A stretch of 35,024 bases of DNA, taken from Mycoplasmataceae bacterium (GTDB lineage Bacteria > Bacillota_I > Bacilli_A > Mycoplasmatales > Mycoplasmoidaceae). How positions within the stretch are numbered: position 1 is the stretch's first letter; each line of letters starts with the position of its first letter. The stretch lies in assembly GCA_031289655.1 (NCBI GenBank), contig JAITPC010000023.1, positions 1 to 35,024 of the forward strand. The letters run 5' to 3'. A program made the position numbers and the translations under genes. Positions 20,345 to 28,480 of the stretch are shown here, piece by piece. The notes below the pieces were generated by a model. It saw nothing but the letters and a program-made list of their open reading frames with translations, searched no databases and was not told the origin of the DNA.

Positions 20345-20689
20345 TTATTTCATCACTTTGTCAACAATCAACTTGAATTGTTCAGGATCATTAATTGCCA
20401 TTTCTGACAACATTTTCCTATTAATTTGAATATTATTCTTTTTTAAAGCATTAATAAAGGTAGAATAATTGTATCCTAAAGCTTTAACACTCCCATTAAT
20501 TCTATTAATTCAAAGTTTTCTAAAATCCCTTTTCTTATTCTTTCTGTGGGCAAAAGCATACATTGCACTCCTAATCATAGTTTGACGTGCTATTTTATAA
20601 CTAGTATGTTTAGTGCCTCAAGCACCACTAACCCGATCTTTTACTTGTTTTCTTCTTGCTCTAGTTTTTGGTCCATTAGTCGATCTCAT
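20345..20689 (-). CDS. rplT: Ribosomal protein L20
   Basis: L20 is a 23S rRNA-binding protein needed for early large-subunit assembly. The 114-residue product shows the family hallmarks RKLWINRING and an Arg/Lys-rich N-terminus, with [12 protein letters not shown] (family GSKH.LYR.A.Q) and [17 protein letters not shown] at the end. ATG overlaps the rpmI stop as TAATG, so the pair is translationally coupled. The third usual member, infC, is not upstream. Confidence 0.96.
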
Positions 20690-20895
20690 TATTTATTCAT
20701 TCCTTTGTAAGGAAGAGCCCTACCAATAAGTTTTCTACTTGCATGATTTAAAATTGCATCTTTTCTGCTATGTCTTTTTTGTTTAGTGGTTTTGCCAAAA
20801 GCTCGGTGATTACGATTAGTGTGATGATGCTTAATTTTTCCACTACCTGTAACAATAAATCTTTTACTTACTGCCTTTTTAGTTTTCATTTTCAT
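20689..20895 (-). CDS. rpmI: Ribosomal protein L35
   Basis: This small basic large-subunit protein has 68 residues, with KTKKAVSKRFIVTGSGKIK near the N-terminus and HSRKDAIL, as in the family. The start may be ATG 20895 or ATG 20889; the family usually begins M-K-T-K, favouring the second. The nearest TATAAT lies 30 bases before the first ATG, giving a leader of about 24 bases, and no Shine-Dalgarno is seen. It is followed directly by rplT. Confidence 0.94.
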   Translation of the reverse strand: MKMKTKKAVSKRFIVTGSGKIKHHHTNRNHRAFGKTTKQKRHSRKDAILNHASRKLIGRALPYKGMNK

Positions 20896-21009
20896 AATTT
20901 CGTTTGCTTGTTAAAATTATATAAGAGAATTAAGCTGATACCTCATCTTATAAATAAGATCAAGGGAGTATACACTACTTTCTTATATGTTAATATTATA
21001 TCTTTTAAA

Positions 21010-21505
21010 TTATTCAATAATTGCTCAACCTCTTAAACCTAAGTCATCTAGGAATAACAAATCATTAGACATTTGTCAACCTCCGCTACCTTGTATTTGA
21101 CTAATTTCAACATTGGAATAGTAGTCCTCATAAAATAAATATGTACCTTTATTGTTTTTTCAACCGTTGGTAGTATTGTATAGGATGATAGAACTATCGT
21201 TCCGGGCAATTTCTGCGTAACCAACAGACAAATATCCAATATCAAAGAAAGTTGGAGTGGCTGTATTACCAATTGCGAGGAATCTAGTAGACAGTTCTGA
21301 ATTATAAAACAAATTAAGTCAATCAACACTTTTATCAAAAGTTATTGTTTTGCCTTGAATGTTGTCTCCTGCCTTTAAATCGCATAAATCTAATTGGAAT
21401 TTATCTAGTATTTTATTACAACTAACTAAACTTGTTGAAATGGTAATGCCCCCCCCCAATTAGAGCAATTCCTAATAAACCAAATCCAATTTTTGTTTTA
21501 TTCAT
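21010..21505 (-). CDS. GLRGW-family lipoprotein B, frame OFF (G9)
   Basis: This paralogue of the other lipoproteins is now out of frame. From ATG 21505 the signal peptide NKTKIGFGLLGIALIGGG is encoded through a G9 tract and then stops after 23 codons. With G8 the frame would continue as ISTSLVSC (a good lipobox) and run 164 residues to the end LDDLGLRGWAIIE, sharing CDLKAGDN with lipoprotein D and FDK..DW and GGWQ with A. Everything after the tract is intact, which argues for a switch rather than decay. TATAAT lies 6 bases before ATG and the promoter spacer is 17 bases, but its C run is broken by A residues, so only the coding tract can vary here. Function unknown. Confidence 0.78.
21449..21457 (-). 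repeat. G9 tract in the lipoprotein B signal peptide
   Basis: Nine G on the coding strand, in the Gly codons of the signal peptide. The two in-frame paralogues have eight. One deletion restores the 164-residue frame. Confidence 0.85.
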
Positions 21506-21511
21506 AACTAG

Positions 21512-21540
21512 ATTATATACAATGGTGGTGGGGATTTGTG
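21512..21540 (-). promoter_or_regulatory. Lipoprotein B promoter (interrupted C run)
   Basis: Minus-strand CACAAA (21540-21535) is 17 bases from TATAAT (21517-21512). The spacer is CCCC broken by ACCACC, so it should not slip readily, yet the 17-base length is kept. Confidence 0.6.
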
Positions 21541-21550
21541 GTGTTATTGT

Positions 21551-22207
21551 TTATTTTTTTCTTTTGAGAAATTCATTAAAAATTAATGTAACTGCTTGAT
21601 CGACATTCAAATTTGTAGTATCAACATCAAAAGCGCCAAATGCTCTCTTCATCGGTGCTTCCACTCTTTCACTATCTTTTTTGTCCCTTAATAATAACTC
21701 ATCAAGTATTTCTTCAACTGTACCAATTTTTCCATTTTGTTCTCAACGTCTTAACGCTCTAATTTTAGGATCTGCAAAAACTCAACATTTTAATATGGCA
21801 TTAGGGAAAATCATCGTTGTTGTATCTCTGCCCTCAATCGCAATATTATTTGTTTTTGCAATATTTTGTTGAATTTTTTTTACATACTCTCTAATTATTT
21901 TAATTTTTGCAATATTTGGAACTAATGCGGTAATTTTTGGTGTTCATGTCTTATCAGAAATATTTTTATCATTAAGATACATATCATCACCCTTTTGGCT
22001 GATTTTATTTAATTTTAATAGGTTTTCTATTTGATTTTCGTTATTATAATCAATGTTATTTTCTGCAATAGCTACTGCAATACTTCTAAAAATTCCACCT
22101 GAGTTAATAAATGTAAAATTTAGTTTTAAAGAAAGTTTTTTTGCAATAGAGCTTTTGCCTGCTCCTGCTGGTCCATCCATAGCAATTTGATAAAACCTTG
22201 CCATCAT
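21551..22207 (-). CDS. cmk: Cytidylate kinase
   Basis: The enzyme phosphorylates CMP and dCMP to the diphosphates in the cytoplasm, for nucleotide salvage. It has 218 residues from ATG 22207, or 217 from the next ATG 22204. P-loop GPAGAGKS is at 12-19, followed by the family's NSGGIFR (usually .TGA.YR), IAIEGRDTTTMIFP (family GRD.GT.V.P, with Gly-Thr changed), and RALRRWEQ. TGA Trp occur at 21945 and 21788. It is divergent from rplE with both -10 boxes in a 41-base gap, and is followed on the same strand by lipoprotein B. MnmE, TilS and Tmk elsewhere in the window likewise belong to core information and nucleotide metabolism. Confidence 0.92.
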
Positions 22208-22212
22208 ATGAT

Positions 22213-22230
22213 ATTATATTACTATATAAT
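22213..22230. promoter_or_regulatory. Divergent -10 boxes of cmk and rplE
   Basis: ATTATA at 22213-22218 is TATAAT for cmk (5 or 8 bases before its two possible ATGs). TATAAT at 22225-22230 is placed for rplE (18 bases before ATG 22249). Only six bases separate the two boxes. Confidence 0.5.
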
Positions 22231-22248
22231 TAAAATGTACACATTACC

Positions 22249-22791
22249 ATGACTAATTGAAAAAAGAAATATAATGATAAGATTTCTAAAGATTTGATGC
22301 AAGAATATAAATATTCTTCTATTATGCAAATTCCACGTCTGGAAAAGATAGTTATTAATGCCGGTGTTGGCGATGCCACTAAAGATGCAAAGATGATTGA
22401 ATCAATGTATAATGAAATTCAAGCAATTACTGCACAAAAACCAATTATGACAATGTCAAAAAAGGCAATTGCAACATTCAAATTAAGAGAAAATCAAAAT
22501 ATTGGTGTTAAAGTAACTTTAAGAGGAAATAAGATGTGAAATTTTGTTGCTAATTTAATTAATGTAGCTTTGCCAAGAGTTCGTGACTTTAAGGGGCTGC
22601 CGAAAAATGCTTTTGATGGTAGGGGGAACTATACAATAGGAATTAAAGAACAAATCATATTTACTGAAATTAATTTTGATCAAATCAAGAGAATTAGAGG
22701 TTTTGACATTACTTTTGTAACAAGCACTAATGATGATAAACAGTCATTTAGTTTATTAAAATCCATTGGTTTGCCTTTTGGCAAAAGATAA
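22249..22791 (+). CDS. rplE: Ribosomal protein L5
   Basis: L5 binds 5S rRNA and helps form the central protuberance of the large subunit. The 180-residue protein starts at ATG 22249 ([12 protein letters not shown]), with [45 protein letters not shown] and DFKGL, and ends with SIGLPFGKR. All of these match family blocks. TGA Trp are at 22258 and 22537. It is followed by rplX, whereas the near-universal order is rplX then rplE within the spc operon; no other spc gene is present. Confidence 0.96.
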
Positions 22792-22804
22792 ATATAATTA
22801 GACT

Positions 22805-23140
22805 ATGAATAGAATTATTAAGGGTGATAAAGTTAGAATCATTAGTGGAAAGTTTAAATCTAAGGAAGGAATAGTTTTAGCTGTATTCCCAAAAAATAAT
22901 ACAGCTATTGTTGAAGGACTTAATAAAGTTAAAAGACATCAAAAGCCTAGTCAACAAAACAATAATAAAGGTGGAATAGTTGATAAAGAGATGCCAATTA
23001 ATATGTGTAAATTAGCATTAGTTGTTGAAAAGGCGAAGAATGGTATTTCAAAAATATCTTATGCTAAAACAAAGGATAACAAAAAAATAAGAATTAGTAA
23101 AAAGACAAAAGCTGAATTAAAAAGAAGTTCTAAAAAATAA
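22805..23140 (+). CDS. rplX: Ribosomal protein L24
   Basis: L24 starts large-subunit assembly on 23S rRNA. The 111-residue protein has the KOW segment IIKGDKVRIISGKFKSKEG at the N-terminus, then VEGLNKVKRHQKP and KEMPINMCKLALV, as in the family. TATAAT (22793-22798) begins two bases after the rplE stop and lies 6 bases before ATG, so rplX seems to have its own leaderless promoter although it follows rplE closely. Its last 11 bases overlap the convergent lipoprotein C. Confidence 0.95.
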   Translation: MNRIIKGDKVRIISGKFKSKEGIVLAVFPKNNTAIVEGLNKVKRHQKPSQQNNNKGGIVDKEMPINMCKLALVVEKAKNGISKISYAKTKDNKKIRISKKTKAELKRSSKK

Positions 23141-23693
23141 TATCGAAGACCTTGCATCAACCTCTTAGACCAGCATCTTCCAAATCTTGCATTGTGATTC
23201 CACCATAGTCTGAATAACAATTCAATATATATGATTCGAAGTTTCAACAATCTAAAGTCATTCCTTTTTTTGATTTATATTTACTAGTTCAATTACCATT
23301 TTCGAAATAAGAATTAATTGGTGTCCCAACCGGCTCAAAACCAACTTCAAAGGTCATATCACCAATATATGTTCCGTTCGCGTTATCTGAGATTGTATAA
23401 GAAAAGCAGTGATTATCTATAGTAGCGGACTTAAACATATCTCCGCTTACTACTTCTAAAGCAAAATAAAAAGCATTATTATTTTTACCTATTGCATCTA
23501 ATTTGGCAGATCAATCAATTTTTTCATTAAAAACTAATCTTTTACCATACAAGTTAGTCCCTGGCAAAAAGTCCAATAAATCAATCCCGATTTCACCCTT
23601 ATTAGAACAACTAATTAAACTTGTTGAAAGACCAATGCCCCCCCCAATTAGAGCAATTCCTAATAAACTAAATCCAATTTTTGTTTTATTCAT
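23130..23693 (-). CDS. GLRGW-family lipoprotein C, double-switch, frame ON
   Basis: This predicted lipoprotein has 187 residues. The signal peptide is NKTKIGFSLLGIALIGGGIG followed by LSTSLISC, with the lipid-modified Cys at about 29. Its Gly codons include a G8 tract that is in frame. The mature region has GKRLVFNEKIDW, IGDMTFEVGFEP in the middle and LEDAGLRGWCKVFDIIF at the end, closest to lipoprotein A. ATG 23693 is 6 bases after TATAAT, and the promoter spacer holds C9. Both transcription and translation can thus be varied by slippage, and both now read as ON. It is convergent with rplX (11-base overlap) and divergent from tilS. Function unknown. Confidence 0.85.
23638..23645 (-). repeat. 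G8 tract in the lipoprotein C signal peptide
   Basis: Eight G on the coding strand encode part of IGGGIG in the signal peptide. This length keeps the frame open. Confidence 0.85.
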
Positions 23694-23699
23694 AATTCA

Positions 23700-23728
23700 A
23701 TTATATACACCGGGGGGGGGAATTTGTG
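23700..23728 (-). promoter_or_regulatory. Switchable promoter of lipoprotein C (C9 spacer)
   Basis: Minus-strand CACAAA (23728-23723) and TATAAT (23705-23700) are separated by 17 bases including C9 (23720-23712). Confidence 0.7.
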
Positions 23729-23767
23729 GTGTGAAATTGATATGTTATTATTTATAATACAAGAAGT

Positions 23768-24646
23768 ATGATAAGAAATATCTTACTTAACCAAAATAAA
23801 AAATATTTGATTGCAGTAAGCGGTGGACCAGATTCGATGTGTTTACTAAATTTATGCAAAAAAAATATCGCTTTAGTATGTCATGTTAATTACAACAAAA
23901 GAGCAAGTGCAATGCGCGATGAGAATATAGTAAAACAATATTGCAAAAAAAATAGAATAAAGTTAAAAATACTAAATGTCACAAAAATAATATACGATCA
24001 GTATAAAAAAAATAACTTTGAACATATAGCAAGAGAAATTAGGTATGATTTTTTTTACAAATGTGCTAAAGCAATTAATAATTTTAATATTTTAATTGCA
24101 CATAATCTTGATGATTTTGTCGAAACAGCAATAATGCAAGAGGAAAAAAAATCCAAATCATTATTCTATGGAATAAAACAAATTAGTTTTCATCATGGTT
24201 TAAATATTTATCATCCACTCATCAATTATCGAAAAAAAGAATTAAAAAAATATTGCATTGAACATGATATTATTTTTGGAATCGATGAAACTAACTTTAG
24301 TGATTTATTCTATCGAAACAGAATTAGAAAAGAGAATGCGAAATTACCGGCTAAAAAATTTAATGAACTTATTAGCAAATTTAATAAATATAATCAAAAT
24401 AATAGAATTTTATACCAGCAAGTAAATAAGTATTATTTAAAATGAAGACAAAAACAATATTTAGATACATATTTTCTTTCTCTAAATAAAAAATATTGAT
24501 ACCACTTGGTGTATATCTTGCTTTCTGAAAATAACATAGCAAGTATATCAAGCAATAAAATAAATGGAATCATTCAATTTATTGTTAATGGAAAAAATAA
24601 TAAATCCTATCGTATTGGTAATGAAACATTTTTGACTAAAAAATAA
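23768..24646 (+). CDS. tilS: tRNA(Ile)-lysidine synthase
   Basis: TilS attaches lysine to C34 of the CAU-anticodon tRNA-Ile so that it reads AUA, using ATP. The 292-residue protein has the PP-loop SGGPDS at 18-23, then HVNYNKRASAMRDE, FEHIAREIRYDFF and AHNLDDFVETAIMQ, and later HPLINYRKKELKKYC and DETNFSD..YRNRIR. All are family signatures. The C-terminal domain is short, as usual in Mollicutes. TATAAT (23753-23758) is 9 bases before ATG. It is convergent with sufU, with stops only three bases apart. Confidence 0.94.
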
Positions 24647-24649
24647 ACA

Positions 24650-25084
24650 TTATTCGATTGCCTTTTTAATTGCTTCAATTCCGATTTTGGCACATTTAAT
24701 TCGATTCATTTGCCTATTGACATTTTCAAAAATTATCAATTCATTAAATTTATCTTTTTTAATACTCTTCCCATCAATCATGTCTAAGTATGAATTGATA
24801 TAATTTTTAGCTTTTTTAACATCCATACCTTTAAGTTGATTTGCCATGATGTCTGTTGAACTTGTTGCAATCGCACAGCCCAAGCCATTAAATTTGATAT
24901 CAATAATTTTATTGCTTTTTGTCTTTACAAAAGCAGTGATATTATCAATACAACTATTTGAACTAATGTTAGCTTTTTTATAACCTTCTATTTTTTTAAC
25001 CTCTATTTTATTATTAGGGTTTTCATAATGTTCTAAAATCAATTCTCGTCGATAATCTAAATTGTCAAGCATGTTCTTCTTCAC
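24650..25084 (-). CDS. sufU: Iron-sulfur cluster scaffold SufU/IscU-like
   Basis: SufU either scaffolds or relays sulfur from a cysteine desulfurase during Fe-S assembly. The product has 144 residues. Three Cys expected in the family are present: SNSCID (about 42, in place of the usual NP.CGD), GLGCAIATSS (about 68) and RIKCAKI (about 131). The first motif has lost Pro and Gly, so metal binding may differ. I chose GTG 25084 over ATG 25072 because TATAAT (25096-25091) lies exactly 6 bases before the GTG, the spacing seen at many genes here. No desulfurase gene is in the window. It is divergent from tmk. Confidence 0.85.
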   Translation of the reverse strand: MKKNMLDNLDYRRELILEHYENPNNKIEVKKIEGYKKANISSNSCIDNITAFVKTKSNKIIDIKFNGLGCAIATSSTDIMANQLKGMDVKKAKNYINSYLDMIDGKSIKKDKFNELIIFENVNRQMNRIKCAKIGIEAIKKAIE

Positions 25085-25090
25085 AGTAAA

Positions 25091-25113
25091 ATTATATTAT
25101 ACTATAGTATAAT
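25091..25113. promoter_or_regulatory. Symmetric divergent promoter of sufU and tmk
   Basis: ATTATACTATAGTATAAT at 25096-25113 is a perfect 18-bp palindrome carrying TATAAT outward on both strands. The right box is 6 bases before tmk ATG 25120. A second minus-strand TATAAT (25096-25091) is 6 bases before sufU GTG 25084. Confidence 0.6.
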
Positions 25114-25119
25114 TTAACT

Positions 25120-25761
25120 ATGAGTGGAACATTTATTACATTTGAAGGTCCAGATGGCAGCGGGAAATCAACCATTATAAAAAAAATTTATGAACAATTA
25201 TTAATTGATTTTCCTAAAAAAAAAATTGTTTTAACTAGAGAACCAGGAGGAACAAATAATAAAATTGCTGAGGACATAAGAAATATACTATTAAATAAAA
25301 TTGATTATAAAATTGATTATCATGCTGAAGCGTTATTATTTGCCGCAAGTCGAGCTCAGCATGTGCATGATTTTATTGAACCTAATTTAAAACAAGGTAA
25401 CATCGTTCTTTGTGATCGTTACATTGATTCTTCTATTGTTTATCAAGGATATGGGAGAAAACTAGGAGTTGATAATATATGAAATATTAACAAGTTTGCA
25501 ATGCATGGTGTATTGCCACATTTAACTCTTATTCTCATGATTAAACCAGAAATAGGATTGGCAAGAATTAATGCAAATGCTAATCGTGAAGTTAATCGAA
25601 TGGATAAAGAAAAACTTGTAATGCATCAACAAGTTTATAAAGCATATTCCAGTATTATTAAAGACGATAAAACTAATCGTATTAAGTCCATAGATGCTAG
25701 TAAAAGCATTGAGAAAGTATTTAATGAATGCTATAGGAATGTTAGGACTAAAATTAAATAG
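25120..25761 (+). CDS. tmk: Thymidylate kinase
   Basis: The enzyme converts dTMP to dTDP for DNA synthesis. It has 213 residues, with TGA Trp at 25480. P-loop GPDGSGKS is at 10-17, TREPGG at 39-44 and DRYIDSS at 99-105, followed by the YQG segment; the dTMP-binding residues sit in these blocks. ATG 25120 is 6 bases after TATAAT. The promoter of lipoprotein D begins 3 bases after the stop, so the lipoprotein has its own signal but may also receive read-through. Confidence 0.95.
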
Positions 25762-25764
25762 CAC

Positions 25765-25793
25765 CACAAAATGCCCCCCCCCCGGTATATAAT
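25765..25793 (+). promoter_or_regulatory. Switchable promoter of lipoprotein D (C10 spacer)
   Basis: CACAAA (25765-25770) and TATAAT (25788-25793) are 17 bases apart, with C10 at 25774-25783. The tract is one base longer than at A and C, and the flank is shorter by the same net amount, so the spacer is still 17. Confidence 0.7.
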
Positions 25794-25799
25794 CCAGTT

Positions 25800-26216
25800 A
25801 TGAATAAGACAAAAATTGGATTTAGTTTATTAGGAATCGCTCTAATCGGGGGGGGTATTGGTCTTTCAACAAGTTTAACTAGTTGTAATAATGTAATCAA
25901 AATACCGCTTTTATTCCCGCTAGATTTATGTGATTTAAAGGCAGGTGACAACATTCTTTCACCTTTTTCTTTGTATATAAACAGTAGTGTTGCTTTTGGC
26001 GGTGGATGAATTGGATATAACGATAAAGCAAGTGATATCTTTCTTTTTTACTCTAATGCATGAATTACAAACAGTTATGTTTTAGACGCTGATTGCTACT
26101 CAGATGTTAAAATTGTTCAAAGATCACCGTCAGGAGCTGATGAGGATAATATTTCCATATACAATCTTTTATTTCTAGCCGAATCAGGTCTAAGAGGTTG
26201 AGCAACTATTTCTTAA
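25800..26216 (+). CDS. GLRGW-family lipoprotein D, double-switch, frame ON
   Basis: This short lipoprotein has 138 residues. The first 27 residues are almost identical to lipoprotein C (NKTKIGFSLLGIALIGGG, LSTSLTSC). The signal-peptide codons include an in-frame G8 tract (25848-25855). The mature part shares CDLKAGDN with lipoprotein B and ends LAESGLRGWATIS; it lacks the central region seen in A and C. Trp codons are TGA. ATG 25800 is 6 bases after TATAAT, so the predicted transcript begins at or next to the start codon. It follows tmk and is convergent with the dehydrogenase gene. Function unknown; a surface role is inferred from the lipobox and the switching. Confidence 0.85.
25848..25855 (+). 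repeat. G8 tract in the lipoprotein D signal peptide
   Basis: Eight G in the Gly codons of the signal peptide. This length keeps the frame open. Confidence 0.85.
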
Positions 26217-26242
26217 TTGTTTACAATTATGGTGTTGTATAT

Positions 26243-27016
26243 TTATACCAATGTATATCCACCATCAATTAATATGTGTTGTCCAGTTACATAACTAACA
26301 GCATTAGAAGATAAATATAAAACAGTTCCGCTTATCTCACCTTGATTTCCAGGCCTTCCAACAGGACACATCATACTATATCAAATGATAAATCTTCTAT
26401 CTAATAATTCTTGTGTCATGTTTGTTTTAAAAAAACCTGGTCCAATAGAATTAACCATAATTCCAAATTGTGCATATGTAGCAGCCATAGCAATAGTTAT
26501 ACCTCTAACAGCACCTTTTGATGTGTTATAAGCGTGTCTTGCATTTTCTTCATTCTTTACGCCGGTAATAGCTTCAATGGAAGCTACATTAATTATTCTT
26601 CCTCATTTTTGTTTCTTCATATGAGGAATAACATATTTTGAAACTAAAAATACTCCATCCACATTAATTCCCATTAGTTTTTTTCATTGCGTGGATGTAT
26701 AATTTTCAATTGTACCACCTATTGCAACCCCCGCATTATTAACTAAAATATCAATTGTTTTATATTTTTTAATAATTTCATTAATGCATTTTTTAACACT
26801 ATTTTCATTACTGACATCGCAAACAAGTCCGATAATATCATTTTTATATTTTTCTTTAATATATTTTATTTCCTTATCAATTTCATCTTTTTTTAGATCG
26901 CAAAATGCTACTTTACATCCTGCCTGACTATATGCTTCTACTAGTTGTGCTCCCAACCCATTAGCTCCGCCTGTAATAAAAGCAATTTTGTTATGAATGT
27001 TAAAAATATCGTTCAT
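26243..27016 (-). CDS. Short-chain dehydrogenase/reductase
   Basis: This 257-residue NAD(P)-dependent oxidoreductase has the classical Rossmann motif TGGANGLG at 15-22, NNAG at 93-96, the catalytic Ser146 (NVAS) and Y163-x3-K167. GPGFFKTNMTQELLD and IDGGYT near the end recall gluconate 5-dehydrogenase or 2-deoxy-gluconate 3-dehydrogenase relatives more than FabG, and no fatty-acid synthesis gene is nearby. The substrate is not determinable. ATG 27016 is 6 bases after TATAAT, which overlaps the stop codon of the upstream permease. It is convergent with lipoprotein D. Confidence 0.85.
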
Positions 27017-27023
27017 ATTTATA

Positions 27024-28457
27024 TTATATTTTATGCCTTTTTTTATTTATTCAGATTTGATTGATTAAAGTTAAAAGAATAAAAAAAATAATTGTAATTC
27101 AAAATACCAAACCGTCTAAAATATTATTAATTCCTTGATTTTGATAAAATATCCCAGATACACTTTTGCCATATGGATCGTTACAAATTTCAGCAATAAA
27201 ATCATAAAAAATTGAATATATAGCAATGATAAAAACGCAAATACCAGAAAAAATAATGATAGCTAAATTATGAAATTTAATTTTTATATTGATTTTTTTT
27301 TTAAAATATTTAATTAAAAATCCTAGAAACAAAATTCCACATAACATGAATGTGATAAATGTTCCTACATTCGATGATGAATCAAAAATCGCATCAGTAT
27401 CGAGAATAATACTTGGAATGGAAAAAATAATAAAATATAGCACAAATAATAAATAATTTAACGTCAATGAACCTAGCCCACTTTTTTTATTATCTAATTT
27501 ATTTAATAAAACACTGCCAATAGTTTGTTTGAAATTTATTGCTTCATCAACAGTGTTAAAAGAAACAGCATTAAATAACACTACGGACCCTAGTGAAACA
27601 ATGAATAAGACAATAGACATTAACGTTTTTCCTAATCCTTCGCCAAAGATATTTAATATTATTCCTCCAGTGGCACCATTAACAATAAGCGTGATTGAAA
27701 TAGTTATATATATCCCAATGATGATTGAATTGGCTATACTCATGGCTCGTGGCACAGTTTTTTTTGGATCATTAATTTTATTTACTAAATTTCCAACAAC
27801 TAAATAACCATTATATGCGAATAATATAGCGGGGATAGAGTTGAATACTCCCGAAAAGGAAAGTTTGCCCACATCTTTGCTAATAAATAAATTATCATAT
27901 TCTAAACCGTCAATACCTTTTCCGGTGCAAGCTACAATAATGGCTGCAACAACGCAAAGAATCATTGGCACAAATTTGATAGCACCAATATAGTGTGGTA
28001 GTTTAACCATTACAGTGCGTTTAACCATATTCAAATAAGTTATAAGTAAGCAAACAATGAAGGATGTAATAAATATTATTCAAATATCACCATGATAATT
28101 AAAACTTTCGAAGATTGCTTCTAAACAAAAAACACTAAGCATAAAGGTAACAGAAGAAAAAAATAATATTTGCCTAAAAAAATATGACATGTCACCAAGC
28201 GTTTTGCCGCATGACGTATTAATTCATTGGCTAAATCCGTTAATAAAATATTTTTCCTGCTTAGTTCTGGACAATTGTGTGATAGATAATCCGGCAAATA
28301 AGGTTAAAATTCCACCAATTAATCATGATAATATTATCCCTATAGGATTATTGTCATTACTTTCAAAAATTCCATGACTTTTGAAAAATAATCCAATACC
28401 AATAGTTTGACCAATAATAATTAACACGGCTCCCATCAATGAAATTTTCTTAGTCAT
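27024..28457 (-). CDS. APC-family amino acid permease
   Basis: This cytoplasmic-membrane transporter, probably for amino acids, has 477 residues and about 12 hydrophobic spans. The N-terminus MTKKISLMGAVLIIIGQTIGIGLFFKS matches the G.GIG.G.F helix 1 of the APC superfamily. PAILFAYNGYLVVGNLVNKINDPKKTVPRAM is the typical helix 6 and following loop. Fermentative Mollicutes import most amino acids, which fits. ATG 28457 has one TATAAT 3 bases and another 9 bases upstream; the second fits the pattern of the window. leuS ends 23 bases before it on the same strand. Specificity unknown. Confidence 0.85.
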
Positions 28458-28480
28458 AGTATTATAATTATAACTTAGTG

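Noticed and set aside
20944-20959. ATCTTAT-AA-ATAAGAT palindrome upstream of rpmI as an operator
   Set aside because: A single copy, not placed over the -10, with no supporting second site.
22235-22237. ATG 22235 as the rplE start
   Set aside because: Its frame does not lead into the L5 sequence; ATG 22249 does.
26214-26229. Palindrome TAATTGT-TT-ACAATTA between lipoprotein D and the dehydrogenase as a terminator
   Set aside because: The loop is too short and no T run follows on either strand; it may be chance in AT-rich DNA.
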